From positions 1-64,000 of the forward strand of contig NZ_SRMP01000006.1 of NCBI RefSeq assembly GCF_005925325.1: DNA of 64,000 bases, written 5' to 3'. Positions 35,355 through 43,673 of this stretch are shown in pieces. This DNA comes from Pedobacter helvus. Its GTDB lineage: Bacteria > Bacteroidota > Bacteroidia > Sphingobacteriales > Sphingobacteriaceae. A program made the position numbers and the translations under genes. The notes below the pieces were generated by a model, which saw only the letters and a program-made list of their open reading frames with translations, had not been told where the DNA came from and did not search any database. Each line of letters begins with the position of its first letter. Position 1 is the stretch's first letter.

Positions 35355-35381
35355 AGCCAACTTCAGTAATTGAAGTTGGCT
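35355..35381 (-). terminator. Terminator of the small OMP gene
   Basis: AGCCAACTTCA (35355-35365) pairs perfectly with TGAAGTTGGCT (35371-35381). On the minus strand a T-rich run follows. It separates the OMP gene at 35403 from the DUF4180 operon. Confidence 0.85.
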
Positions 35382-35402
35382 GATATTGATGCGCTTTCTA
35401 GA

Positions 35403-36089
35403 TTAGAATGAATAACCTAAACTAAAGCCCCATACTCTGTTGGTTCCTTTACTATCGTTAGCACGATTATCTTTCGGGATTAAGTTTGTTAAGCCCATTC
35501 CGTAATTAGCACCAAGAGTGATACCGTTGTTAATTCGATAGCCTACTCCGAAGTTTGCACCAAAATCAGTGCTTGCATAATCATCACCACTGTTGTTACC
35601 AAATTCTAAATCACGTTCAGTTAATGTTGTGGCAGAGCCTACGTTTCCACTAATTTTCTGTTTTCCGGCTACATTAAAACCTACATATGGTCCGGCGCTT
35701 AATTGTACAGCTCCGGCATCTCCAGTTGGGATACGAAATACTGCATTAACTGGTACTTCTATAGCCATGATGTTTCTTGAAACCGAACCTGAGTTAGATC
35801 CAGAGTTTACGCTGTACTTTTCACCTTTGTTCTGTAACGAAACTCCAGGCTGTATAAAAAAGTTATTAGCCACCCCAAAATCACCGAAAACTGTTAAATT
35901 ATACCCTACGTTTTGTTTAGCTGCATCATTAGCTGCGTTTGCACCGTCGAAACCACTATATCTAATGGTACTTAAGTTTACACCGGCTTTAATTCCTATG
36001 CGGGCGTCGCTGCCAGTCATGGTATTTTGAGCAAATAATACAGAGCTTGAAAGTACGAGAGCGGTTCCAAATAATACTATCTTTTTCAT
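35403..36089 (-). CDS. Small outer membrane beta-barrel protein (porin family)
   Basis: 228 aa. Signal peptide (about 1-20, SSSVLFAQ), then GSDARIGIKAGVNLSTIRYSGFDG, a start typical of the OMP_b-brl_2 family, and eight or so amphipathic strands ending in GTNRVWGFSLGYSF with C-terminal Phe. Function is probably structural or stress-related, as for many abundant Bacteroidota 8-strand barrels; no ligand can be named. Its upstream region has TGGCAC sequences that resemble sigma-54 -24 elements. Monocistronic, with its own terminator. Confidence 0.85.
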   Translation of the reverse strand: MKKIVLFGTALVLSSSVLFAQNTMTGSDARIGIKAGVNLSTIRYSGFDGANAANDAAKQNVGYNLTVFGDFGVANNFFIQPGVSLQNKGEKYSVNSGSNSGSVSRNIMAIEVPVNAVFRIPTGDAGAVQLSAGPYVGFNVAGKQKISGNVGSATTLTERDLEFGNNSGDDYASTDFGANFGVGYRINNGITLGANYGMGLTNLIPKDNRANDSKGTNRVWGFSLGYSF

Positions 36090-36136
36090 AACATATCTTT
36101 TTCAAGTTGAAACCATTTTCAACACCAACCAAACTC

Positions 36137-36167
36137 CAAAAGCTGTGCCATTCGCCGTGCCAAAAAA
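36137..36167 (-). promoter_or_regulatory. Possible sigma-54-type promoter (weak)
   Basis: On the minus strand two TGGCAC motifs lie 13 bases apart, 50-75 bp before the OMP start. One of them is TGGCACA-GCTT-TTGG, against the consensus TGGCACG-N4-TTGC, with the critical C of the -12 element missing. It is worth testing, but is not a clear match. Confidence 0.25.
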
Positions 36168-36296
36168 GGAGGAAAATACTTAAAAACACGCTTTAATTAT
36201 GTTTGATCACATTTTTTAATTAGGCTTAAAAATCTGCTCTGCTACTGTAACACAGTGTTTACAAAAACATACAATTCTGTTCTCGATCAAGGAAAT

Positions 36297-37892
36297 TTAC
36301 CATTGTTTCAGAGTAATTTCTCGCTCTATATTTATTTGTTTTAGGAAATACTCGTCATGAGAAACGACAAGCAAAGTTCCTTCGTATTCGTTTATGGCTG
36401 CGGTTAAAATTTCGATATTTTGTATGTCGAGGTTATTGGTGGGTTCATCTAAAATAATTAAATCTGGTGCAATATTGCTTACGGTTAGGCAACACAGCAT
36501 TAATCGCATCCGTTCACCGCCACTCAAATTGCCGCATGGTTTATTCCAAACCTCTTTGCCAAATAGAAAGCGGTTAAGCCTGATTTTAACTTCGTGCTCT
36601 TGCAGGGCGTTGGTATTATAAAGCTGCGCTTGCTCGTAAACAGATAAGTCATTATCAATTAAGGAATATTCTTGATCGATATAAACGGCATTCGATATGG
36701 CCAGATAAACATTTTCGACAGAACGTTCCAAATCTCCGAGTATAATTTTAATTAAGGTGGTTTTGCCTGAACCGTTGTCTCCTTTTAACGCAATACGTTC
36801 GCCGCTATTAATCTGGAAGTTTAAATCAGCTGGCCAAAGCGCTTTACTGCGATAGCTATAATTCAAATTTGTTGCTTTAAATAGAACCTTTCCTTTGTGC
36901 AGTTTGGTATTATCGAAATCAAATTTCATTTGATCTATATCGGCTACATTGGCTCTTAGTTTTCTCAGCTCGCTAGTGATGCCGCCAATTTTTTCTGTGT
37001 GAATATCCTTGGTTTTTGCCGTGCTATTTTCAGCATTGTTGCGCAACGTGTTCATCATGATACGAGCTACGCCAGCTTTTTCTTGTTTCTTTTTACCACG
37101 AGCGTCTTGCTTTTGTTGTCGTTCAAGTGCTTCTCGTTCCTTTTCTTTGGCTTTACGCAGTGCTTTTTCCTTGTTTTGGATATCTTGATGAAGTGCATTG
37201 GTTGCTATCTGCTTTTGCTCAGTATAAAAATCGTAATTACCACCGTAGACATTAATTCCAGTTTTGGTTAATTCGCAAACGGTATCTAACAGGTTAAGCA
37301 GCTTTCTATCATGACTAATGACGAGTAAAGTACTTTTGGTATGCTGTATATATTGGTACAACAGCTCTCTGCTAGCCACATCTAAATGGTTGCTGGGTTC
37401 ATCTAACAATATCAATTCTGCTTGATGAATTTGGATGCCGGCCAAGAACACTTTGGTTTTTTGTCCACCACTTAAAGAAGCCATTGAATGTGAAAGCTCT
37501 AAGTCTCCCAGTAGCCAATATGCTAAAGCTTCTCTGCACCGATCTTCGATGGTCCAGTCGTCGTTCAGTACCGAAAAGTTTTCTTCCGTGGCATTGCCTG
37601 CTAAAATTTGTTTTAGTGCATTGAGTTTTTCTTCAATTCCTAAGGCTTTCGCAACGTTAAGGTGATTAAACTGGCCGAAAACCTGCGGAACGTAGTAAGG
37701 TGTACTTTCAATCTCTACTTTTCCAGCCGAGGGCTGCAATTCATTAGTAATGATTTTTAATAATGTTGATTTTCCTGCGCCATTGTTTCCAATGAGCGCA
37801 ATTTTTTGATGTGGGTTAATGGCTAAGTTAATACCATCAAAAAGTAATTCCTTATTAGGATGTATGTAGCTAATATTTTGTAGGGTAAGCAT
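36297..37892 (-). CDS. ABC-F family ATPase
   Basis: 531 aa from the ATG at 37892 (MLTLQNISYIHPNKELL). Two ABC ATPase domains without transmembrane segments: Walker A GNNGAGKST (35-43) and GDNGSGKTT, signatures LSGGQKTKV and LSGGERMRL, Walker B LILLDEPSNHLD and LIILDEPTNNLD. A long Lys/Arg/Glu/Gln-rich linker (about 225-300) joins them, as needed to reach into the ribosome. ABC-F proteins act on translating ribosomes, either as housekeeping factors or as protection against macrolide/lincosamide-type antibiotics. Which subtype this is cannot be told. Single gene. Confidence 0.92.
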   Translation of the reverse strand: MLTLQNISYIHPNKELLFDGINLAINPHQKIALIGNNGAGKSTLLKIITNELQPSAGKVEIESTPYYVPQVFGQFNHLNVAKALGIEEKLNALKQILAGNATEENFSVLNDDWTIEDRCREALAYWLLGDLELSHSMASLSGGQKTKVFLAGIQIHQAELILLDEPSNHLDVASRELLYQYIQHTKSTLLVISHDRKLLNLLDTVCELTKTGINVYGGNYDFYTEQKQIATNALHQDIQNKEKALRKAKEKEREALERQQKQDARGKKKQEKAGVARIMMNTLRNNAENSTAKTKDIHTEKIGGITSELRKLRANVADIDQMKFDFDNTKLHKGKVLFKATNLNYSYRSKALWPADLNFQINSGERIALKGDNGSGKTTLIKIILGDLERSVENVYLAISNAVYIDQEYSLIDNDLSVYEQAQLYNTNALQEHEVKIRLNRFLFGKEVWNKPCGNLSGGERMRLMLCCLTVSNIAPDLIILDEPTNNLDIQNIEILTAAINEYEGTLLVVSHDEYFLKQINIEREITLKQW

Positions 37893-38166
37893 AATTTCTT
37901 TCTTTAAAGATGAATGGATAGGCAAGGCAATTTGCGTTGCGGTCTTTAATGAATGGAAAGAAATTTAATCCTACATGCGGTGGTGATTTTGATTTTTACT
38001 GCTGCAAATATAGTAAAGATTTTGGATGTTATAATTGTAGATATAGAATGGCTACTTTGTTTAACAGATGCTGAAATAAATTCAGCATGACGAAGTGTAC
38101 AATACAACGTCACCCTGAATTTATTTCAGGGGCTGTTTTATCTATTTTAGATACCTAAAAAGTTGC
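37893..38166. other. Intergenic region with an inverted pair of family B repeats
   Basis: No gene seen. Two family B copies face each other: 38066-38093 (inverted; TGCTGAA...TTCAGCA) and 38108-38135 (direct; CCCTGAA...TTCAGGG). They lie in the spacer upstream of the ABC-F gene and downstream of the secreted AsnB-like gene, whose transcription runs into them, so they may act as its terminator. Confidence 0.6.
38066..38135. repeat. Head-to-head pair of dispersed repeat family B
   Basis: AGATGCTGAAATAAATTC..GCATGACGA followed 14 bp later by CGTCACCCTGAATTTATTTC..GGG. Each has its own hairpin, and the two can also pair with each other. Confidence 0.6.
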
Positions 38167-39432
38167 TTAGGTTTTCTGTGGCTTCTTTTTAGCTGCCGGA
38201 AACAATACATTATTTAAAATCAATCGGTACCCCGGAGAAGTAGGATGTAAGCTTAAATCGGTTGGTGGATCGTTTACTTCATGCTGGTAATCTTCTGGAT
38301 CGTGTCCGCCGTAAAAACTAAATTGTCCTTTGCCAATTTCACCATGCAAATAGCGAACTTCGGCGCCAGCTTTATTTTCGCCAAGTACGGTAATGTTTGG
38401 CTTCACCAAACTTTTGCGAAAAGCTGTCGTTTGTCCCATAAAGCCTTTGATCGCTTTTTCATGGTTTTGGGTAAGCATGGTGGGAACTAAATCCCATTTT
38501 GCAGAGAAATCGAATAAAGTAAAGTAATCGTTGGTTTGGTTAAATCCTTTACGTGTTTGAGTGACATCGATATCCGAGAATTCATAATTGTAGGGGTTCA
38601 TATCCAAGTGAAAATTGGTGAACGCTACTGCTTTATTGTAATCTAATCTGGCTTGTGCGTTAGGATCCATACCATCACCATCAAACATACTTTCTAAGAT
38701 ATCTACACCTTCTGCGGCTAAGGCGATGTCGAAACTATCAGTTCCAGAACACATGGCAAATAGAAATCCACCGCCCACGCAAAACTCTTTGATACGCTTG
38801 GCAACCGCTAATTTCATTTGAGATACTTTGTTAAAACCATTACGCTTAGCAGCTGCTTCTTGATTTTTTACATCTTGCTGATACCAGGTTACGTTTCTAA
38901 ATGATGCCCAAAACCTACCGTATTGCCCAGTGAAGTCTTCGTGGTGAAGATGTAGCCAATCGTAAGTGGTGAGTTTATCTTTCAATATTTCGTCATCATA
39001 AATCACGTCATAAGGAATTTCTGCATAAGTGAGTACGAGCGTCACTGCATCATCCCAAGGAAGTTTGCTTTTAGGAGAGTATACCGCAATTTTAGGTGCT
39101 TTCTCTAATTTCACCATTTCCATGTTTATTGAAGGATCGCTGATTTCATTGAGAATGGCACTTACTTTTCCATCTGCCAGCACTTCGTATGAAACACCTC
39201 TGATCTTGAGTTCATCTTCGATAGCTTTAGATTGTTTAACCAAAAAACTTCCTCCGCGGTAGTTTAGTAACCAATCTACTTCTGTTTGTTGTTTAATACA
39301 CCAATACGCAATTCCGTAGGCTTTGAGATGGTTTTTCTGCCCCTCGTCCATATTTATTAGAATAGATGCACCCTTTGCCACAATTTGAAATGACAGCAAT
39401 AAAACTAGAAGAATGTATTTTTTGCCTTGCAT
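38167..39432 (-). CDS. Secreted protein usually labelled 'asparagine synthetase B' (label doubtful)
   Basis: 421 aa with a signal peptide (about 1-22, SFQIVAKGAS). It matches a conserved Bacteroidota protein that databases call asparagine synthetase B. None of the AsnB features is visible: no N-terminal Cys2 glutaminase, no SGGxDS pyrophosphate loop. What can be seen is SILINMDEGQKNHLKAYGIAYW, LPWDDAVTLVLTYAEIPYDVIYD, DWLHLHHEDFTGQYGRF, FLFAMCSGTDSFDIALAA (a nucleophile-elbow-like Cys, as in class I amidotransferase folds), MFDGDGMD, SFYGGHDPEDYQHEV and HPTSPGYRLILNNVLFPA. Likely periplasmic; function unknown. Monocistronic. Confidence 0.85.
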   Translation of the reverse strand: MQGKKYILLVLLLSFQIVAKGASILINMDEGQKNHLKAYGIAYWCIKQQTEVDWLLNYRGGSFLVKQSKAIEDELKIRGVSYEVLADGKVSAILNEISDPSINMEMVKLEKAPKIAVYSPKSKLPWDDAVTLVLTYAEIPYDVIYDDEILKDKLTTYDWLHLHHEDFTGQYGRFWASFRNVTWYQQDVKNQEAAAKRNGFNKVSQMKLAVAKRIKEFCVGGGFLFAMCSGTDSFDIALAAEGVDILESMFDGDGMDPNAQARLDYNKAVAFTNFHLDMNPYNYEFSDIDVTQTRKGFNQTNDYFTLFDFSAKWDLVPTMLTQNHEKAIKGFMGQTTAFRKSLVKPNITVLGENKAGAEVRYLHGEIGKGQFSFYGGHDPEDYQHEVNDPPTDLSLHPTSPGYRLILNNVLFPAAKKKPQKT

Positions 39433-39845
39433 ATTTACGAAGTTAAAATTTACAAGCTAAAAGTAGAACGTTGGGAAGTAAATTGTTGTATGGTTGGATT
39501 ATTTTATTATTGGCTTGGATATTCTGAGAAATTAGTACAAACAGTGTTGTGTACAGTATAGAGAGGTTTTTGGTATTTAGCGCAGGCTTTTGTTAATTAA
39601 ACCCGATTGAAGCGGAAATACTTTTTGTTTATTTACAACTGTCATACTGACCCGCCGGTTGATGGAGAAGGAGTTCCTGAAACTAGAATAGCACAAATTA
39701 GATCCTTCGAAACTAGGGACGACAGAAGCCTAAAACAAAAAGATTACAGCGAAAAGCGGGACTACCGAAGCCTAGGGACAATGATATTCATTTCCATATT
39801 ATTTCACCATCCTATCAACTAATTATCGCATTTAATTAATTTGTG
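39433..39845. other. Intergenic region with a complete family A repeat
   Basis: No gene is seen in the first 165 bp. From 39599 to 39763 lies a family A repeat (see its entry). A short open frame at 39607-39822 lies inside this repeat and is not treated as a gene. The cyclophilin promoter follows. Confidence 0.6.
39599..39763 (+). repeat. Dispersed repeat family A, composite copy
   Basis: Left end AAACCCGATTGAAGCGG with TACTTTTTGTTT; right end AACAAAAAGATT...GCGAAAAGCGGGACT. The two T-rich/A-rich arms are inverted repeats of each other. In between is a degenerate family B sequence (CTGTCATACTGACC...TTCCTGAA...GATCC...GACGACAG). The copy at 63741 has the same nested layout in the other orientation. 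Confidence 0.65.
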
Positions 39846-39853
39846 TAAATTTG
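39846..39853 (+). promoter_or_regulatory. -7 box TAAATTTG for the cyclophilin gene
   Basis: A perfect TAnnTTTG 22 nt before the ATG at 39876; the leader is A-rich (TATAAAAAAAGAAA), as usual for Bacteroidota translation starts. Confidence 0.55.
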
Positions 39854-39875
39854 CATCCTTATATAAAAAAAGAAA

Positions 39876-40334
39876 ATGGGTAAAGCGATTATAAAAACGG
39901 CAAAAGGCAATATGACCGTGGAGTTCTACGAAAAAGATGCTCCAAAAACTGTTGCTAACTTTAAGAAATTAGCTAAAGAAGGATTTTATGATGGTGTAAC
40001 TTTTCACCGTGTAATCCCTAATTTCGTAATTCAAGGTGGTTGTCCTAATTCAAAGGATGGTGCTTCTGGCATGGCTGGTACCGGTGGTCCTGGTTACAAA
40101 ATTGATTGTGAGCTAGATGGTGATAACCAATACCATGATAGGGGTGTACTTTCTATGGCTCACGCTGGTAGAAACACTGGTGGTTCTCAGTTTTTTGTGT
40201 GCCACAGCAGAGACAATACCGCTCACTTAGATCGTAACCACACTTGCTTTGGTAAAGTGGTAGAAAACGTTGACTTAGTTGATGAGATCCGTCAAGGTGA
40301 TAAAATTTTAACTGTAGAAGTAATTGAAGACTAA
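39876..40334 (+). CDS. Cyclophilin-type peptidyl-prolyl cis-trans isomerase
   Basis: 152 aa, single cyclophilin domain without signal peptide, so cytosolic. Catalytic and substrate-binding blocks: [15 protein letters not shown] (Arg and Phe of the active site, about 45-59), GGSQFFVCH (about 104-112) and [17 protein letters not shown] (about 119-135). Length is that of PpiB-like bacterial enzymes. It catalyses proline isomerisation during protein folding. It is followed at 72 bp by the DUF5606 gene on the same strand, with a small inverted repeat between them. Confidence 0.95.
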   Translation: MGKAIIKTAKGNMTVEFYEKDAPKTVANFKKLAKEGFYDGVTFHRVIPNFVIQGGCPNSKDGASGMAGTGGPGYKIDCELDGDNQYHDRGVLSMAHAGRNTGGSQFFVCHSRDNTAHLDRNHTCFGKVVENVDLVDEIRQGDKILTVEVIED

Positions 40335-40342
40335 ATGCGTTT

Positions 40343-40385
40343 AGCGTTTGGAGTTTGGCGTTTTGAACGCTTAACGCCCTACGCT
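40343..40385. repeat. Imperfect inverted repeat between cyclophilin and DUF5606 genes
   Basis: AGCGTTTGGAGTTTGGCGTT near 40343 pairs imperfectly with AACGCTTAACGCCCTACGCT (40366-40385). It looks like a dispersed intergenic palindrome rather than a terminator, because no T run follows. Confidence 0.45.
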
Positions 40386-40405
40386 GGTCGCTTAACATAA
40401 AATTT

Positions 40406-40942
40406 ATGAATTTAAGAGGAATTGTATCTGTTTCGGGCAGACCAGGTTTGTTCAAATTAATTGGGCAAAATAAAGCTGGTTACGTTTTAGAAGGTCTTGA
40501 TGAGCAAAAGTTGAAGATTGTTGCTAATCTATCTAATACTAAATTGGCTTCCTTAGAGGATATCACGATCTACGGAGAAGACGAAGAATTGAAATTAACT
40601 GATGTTTTAGCGAATATCGCAGCTACTAAAACTGCAATTCCTGACGCAAAAGCTGATGGTAATACCTTAAGAAAATTCTTTTTGGAAGTTGCTCCAAACC
40701 ACGATCAAGAGAAAGTTTACGCTTCTGATATGAAGAAGATTTTGACTTGGTACAACTTTTTGAAAGATATGCCTTTATTTACAGAAGCAGCTCCAGGCAC
40801 AGAAGAAGATGCTCCAAAGGTAGAAGATAAAGTAGAGGCTAAACCAAAAGCTGCCCCTAAAGCGAAGGCTGCAAAAGCGCCAACTGCTAAAACTGCAGCG
40901 CCTGCCAAAAAAGCAACGATGCCAGCTAAAAGAGGAGCTTAA
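40406..40942 (+). CDS. DUF5606 family protein
   Basis: 178 aa. The first 130 residues form the conserved domain: MNLRGIVSVSGRPGLFKLIGQNKAGYVLE (SH3-like beta start), DITIYGEDEELKL, NTLRKFFLEVAPNHD and KVYASDMKKILTWYNFL. The last 45 residues are a Lys/Ala/Pro-rich disordered tail (PKAKAAKAPTAKTAAPAKK), basic like nucleic-acid-binding tails. The family is confined to Bacteroidota and its function is not known. It has a terminator after it. Confidence 0.88.
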   Translation: MNLRGIVSVSGRPGLFKLIGQNKAGYVLEGLDEQKLKIVANLSNTKLASLEDITIYGEDEELKLTDVLANIAATKTAIPDAKADGNTLRKFFLEVAPNHDQEKVYASDMKKILTWYNFLKDMPLFTEAAPGTEEDAPKVEDKVEAKPKAAPKAKAAKAPTAKTAAPAKKATMPAKRGA

Positions 40943-40965
40943 TCGATTTAGTAATGCAAAAAATG

Positions 40966-41007
40966 GCCTTGTAGTTTTGAAAAGCTACGAGGCTTTCTTA
41001 TTTTTAC
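40966..41007 (+). terminator. Terminator after the DUF5606 gene
   Basis: GCCTTGTAG (40966-40974) pairs with CTACGAGGC (40985-40993), followed by TTTCTTATTTTT. Confidence 0.85.
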
Positions 41008-41088
41008 CTTAGCCAAAACCTAAAAAAGCGTTGGTGCGCTCAGAATTGTATTGATTTCTGAGAGGTTTAAATAAAGCAAAACTAAAAT

Positions 41089-43377
41089 ATGAAGAAACTT
41101 CTTGCAGTTGGACTGATGTCCATTTTTTTGAATGCCTCTGCGCAGCAGAATTTTGTGAAGTACGTTAAGCCCCTTATCGGCACAGAAAAGATGGGGCATA
41201 CCTATCCTGGACCCACTGTTCCATTTGGTGCAGTACAATTAAGCCCCGAAACAGATACGGTTTCATATGCGTTGAATGGCCGTTACAATGGCGAAGTTTA
41301 CAAATATTGTGCTGGCTATAAATATGAAGATAAAACTATAACTGGCTTTAGCCATACGCATTTCAGTGGTACTGGGCACTCAGATTTGGGCGACTTTTTG
41401 ATGATGCCCACCGTCGGCAAGTTGAAGCTGAACCCTGGAACTGCAAACCAACCTGGATCTGGTTATCGGTCTAGTTTCTCACATGCTAATGAAACCGTTG
41501 AAGCCGGATATTATAAGGTTAAACTCGACGACTATAACGTTACTACTGAGTTAACCGCAACTAATAGGGTTGGTATGCATCAGTATACGTTTCCCCAATC
41601 TAGCCAATCTCATATTATTTTAGATCTAACAGCGGGTATCTATAACTACGAAGGTAAAAATACTTGGACTTACGTGCGTGTGGTGAACGATACCTTGATT
41701 ACTGGTTATAGACAAACCAATGGTTGGGCAAGAACCCGTACGGTATATTTTGCAATGAGTTTTTCTAAACCGTTCAAGTCGTACGGATCTAAGTATGAAA
41801 ATCAAAATGCAATCTATCGAGGCTTTTGGAGAAAATTTGATCAAACTAAAAATTTTCCGGAGCTAGCAGCACGTGATATTAAGATGTATTTTGATTTTGA
41901 TACCAAGGCGAATGAAAAAGTAAAGGTAAAGTTTGCGTTGTCGCCTGTTTCGCAAGCAAACGCCTTGGAAAATATGCGTGTAGAAATACCGCACTGGGAT
42001 TTTGATACGGTTAAAAAGCAAGCGCAAAGTAACTGGAACAAGGAATTGAGTAAAATTGCAGTGGAAACCGATCAAGATAATATGGTGAATTTTTACACAG
42101 CTTTGTATCATTCGTTCATCAACCCAACTACGTATATGGATAGTAATGGAGAATACAAAGGGCTAGATCAAGACGTGCATAAAGCAAATGGATTTACCAA
42201 TTATACTACTTTTTCATTGTGGGATACTTACAGAGCCTTGCATCCATTTTTTAATATTGTGCAGCCATCAAGAAATAATGATATGGTGAAATCGATGTTG
42301 GCACATTTTGATCAGAACTCGCTTAAAATGTTGCCCATTTGGTCGCATTATGCTAACGATAATTGGTGTATGAGCGGATATCACTCTGTGTCTGTAGTGG
42401 CTGATGCAATTGTAAAAGGTGTATTTAATGGTGATGCCGAGAAAGCCTTGCAAGCATGTATCGTCACTTCGAATAAGCGAAATTATGAGGGAATTGGCTA
42501 TTATATCGATAAAGGCTACATTCCAGCCGAAAGAAGTGGCATTTCTGTATCTAATACTTTAGAGTACGCCTATGATGATTGGGCAATTGCACAACTTGCA
42601 AAGAAATTAGGCAAAACAGATATATATAATGAATACCTAAAGCGTTCGGAAAACTGGAGAAACAATTTCGATAAACAATCTGGTTTTATGCGTCCAAAGT
42701 CTGAAAATGGTAACTGGGTGGCTAAGTTTGACCCGATGAGCACTCATGGGCAAGGCTTTATTGAGGGAAACTCATGGAATTATAGCTTTTTTGTTCCTCA
42801 TGATCCAAACGCTTTGGCCGAGGCAATGGGAGGAAAGTTGAAATTTTCTAAAAAACTCGATACTTTGTTTACGATGCATTTGCCAGATGAGTTTTTTGCA
42901 GACACGGAAGATATCACCCGTGAAGGTATTATAGGTGGTTATGTGCATGGTAATGAGCCAGCACATCACGTTCCATACCTATACAATTGGGCCGGGCAAC
43001 CTTGGAAAACCCAAGCTCAAGTTCGTAGAATTTTAAATATGCAATATAAGCCAACTCCCGATGGCTTGGGCGGCAATGATGATTGCGGACAGATGAGTGC
43101 TTGGTATATGTTCTCGGCAATGGGTTTTTATCCGGTAGCGCCCGGGTCAGACGAATATGCGATTGGTAGTCCGCTGGTAAATAAAGCGACCATAAATCTA
43201 GAAAACGGAAAGACATTTGTAGTAGAAGCGGTAGGGCAAGGACCTAAAAACGTTTACGTCAAAAAAATTACCCTTAATGGAAAGGATTTAGAAGGCTATA
43301 CATTAAAGCATTCAGATATTTTGAATGGTGGTAAACTGGTGTTTTTCATGTCGGCAAAGCCGAAGAAGACTGCTTAG
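41089..43377 (+). CDS. GH92 family glycosyl hydrolase (alpha-mannosidase type)
   Basis: 762 aa. Signal peptide (about 1-19, FLNASAQ) followed by the GH92 N-terminal beta-sandwich (YVKPLIGTEKMGHTYPGPTVPFGAVQLSP, about 24-52) with the GFSHTHFSGTGHSDLGDFLMMP block (about 87-108). Then the catalytic (alpha/alpha)6 domain: SLWDTYRALHPFF, GYIPAERSG, YVHGNEPAHHVPYLYNWAG (about 620-638) and GGNDDCGQMSAWYMFSAMGFYPVAPGSDEYAIGSP. GH92 enzymes are Ca2+-dependent exo-alpha-mannosidases acting on N-glycans or mannans in the periplasm. No SusCD pair adjoins it, so it is not in a visible polysaccharide utilisation locus. Linkage specificity unknown. Confidence 0.93.
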   Translation: MKKLLAVGLMSIFLNASAQQNFVKYVKPLIGTEKMGHTYPGPTVPFGAVQLSPETDTVSYALNGRYNGEVYKYCAGYKYEDKTITGFSHTHFSGTGHSDLGDFLMMPTVGKLKLNPGTANQPGSGYRSSFSHANETVEAGYYKVKLDDYNVTTELTATNRVGMHQYTFPQSSQSHIILDLTAGIYNYEGKNTWTYVRVVNDTLITGYRQTNGWARTRTVYFAMSFSKPFKSYGSKYENQNAIYRGFWRKFDQTKNFPELAARDIKMYFDFDTKANEKVKVKFALSPVSQANALENMRVEIPHWDFDTVKKQAQSNWNKELSKIAVETDQDNMVNFYTALYHSFINPTTYMDSNGEYKGLDQDVHKANGFTNYTTFSLWDTYRALHPFFNIVQPSRNNDMVKSMLAHFDQNSLKMLPIWSHYANDNWCMSGYHSVSVVADAIVKGVFNGDAEKALQACIVTSNKRNYEGIGYYIDKGYIPAERSGISVSNTLEYAYDDWAIAQLAKKLGKTDIYNEYLKRSENWRNNFDKQSGFMRPKSENGNWVAKFDPMSTHGQGFIEGNSWNYSFFVPHDPNALAEAMGGKLKFSKKLDTLFTMHLPDEFFADTEDITREGIIGGYVHGNEPAHHVPYLYNWAGQPWKTQAQVRRILNMQYKPTPDGLGGNDDCGQMSAWYMFSAMGFYPVAPGSDEYAIGSPLVNKATINLENGKTFVVEAVGQGPKNVYVKKITLNGKDLEGYTLKHSDILNGGKLVFFMSAKPKKTA

Positions 43378-43392
43378 TTCAGCAGATATATA

Positions 43393-43431
43393 AACTAACA
43401 AAGGCTGGTCAATGATCAGCCTTTGTTAGTT
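43393..43431. terminator. Bidirectional terminator between GH92 and the 41-aa gene
   Basis: ACTAACAAAGGCTG pairs with CAGCCTTTGTTAGT across a short loop. It follows the GH92 stop and also covers the stop codon of the small minus-strand gene. Confidence 0.8.
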
Positions 43432-43555
43432 ACAGAAAATATAAGAGTATTGCAGCAATGATTACTACTGCAATCATAATGGTCAAATATCTTTGTTCTT
43501 TAGACGTGTCACTTCTAAATCTATAGTTTCTTTTATAATCTCCTGGTAGTTTCAT
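43430..43555 (-). CDS. 41-aa single-pass membrane protein (short gene)
   Basis: The minus strand encodes 41 residues, beginning MKLPGDYKRNYRFRSDTSKE and continuing QRYLTIMIAVVIIAAILLYFL before TAA. The basic N-terminal half is hydrophilic; residues about 24-41 form one hydrophobic helix to the very end, so it is likely a tail-anchored or single-span inner-membrane peptide. It has a perfect AGGAGG ribosome-binding site four bases before ATG (positions 43560-43565), which is rare in Bacteroidota and argues strongly for translation. It lies between GH92 and rlmH. Function unknown. Confidence 0.7.
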   Translation of the reverse strand: MKLPGDYKRNYRFRSDTSKEQRYLTIMIAVVIIAAILLYFL

Positions 43556-43606
43556 AATTCCTCCTTTTTAAATTAGATGATTTGGATAAGTGTTTTCCAT
43601 AATTTT

Positions 43607-43667
43607 TAGCCACAGATTTACAGATAAAATTAATTTCAACGCTGTTAAATTTACACATTTGTGGCTA
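43607..43667. repeat. Imperfect palindrome (TAGCCACA...TGTGGCTA)
   Basis: TAGCCACAGATTTACAG at 43607 pairs with a complementary arm ending TTTGTGGCTA at 43667. It lies just past the rlmH stop on the minus strand and may terminate rlmH. The sequence style (GCCACAGATTTACAGAT) is that of a dispersed Bacteroidota intergenic repeat. Confidence 0.55.
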
Positions 43668-43673
43668 TATCTT

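Noticed and set aside
39607..39822. A 71-codon open frame on the plus strand
   Set aside because: It lies wholly within the family A repeat; the frame has no recognisable protein features and other copies of the repeat do not keep it open.
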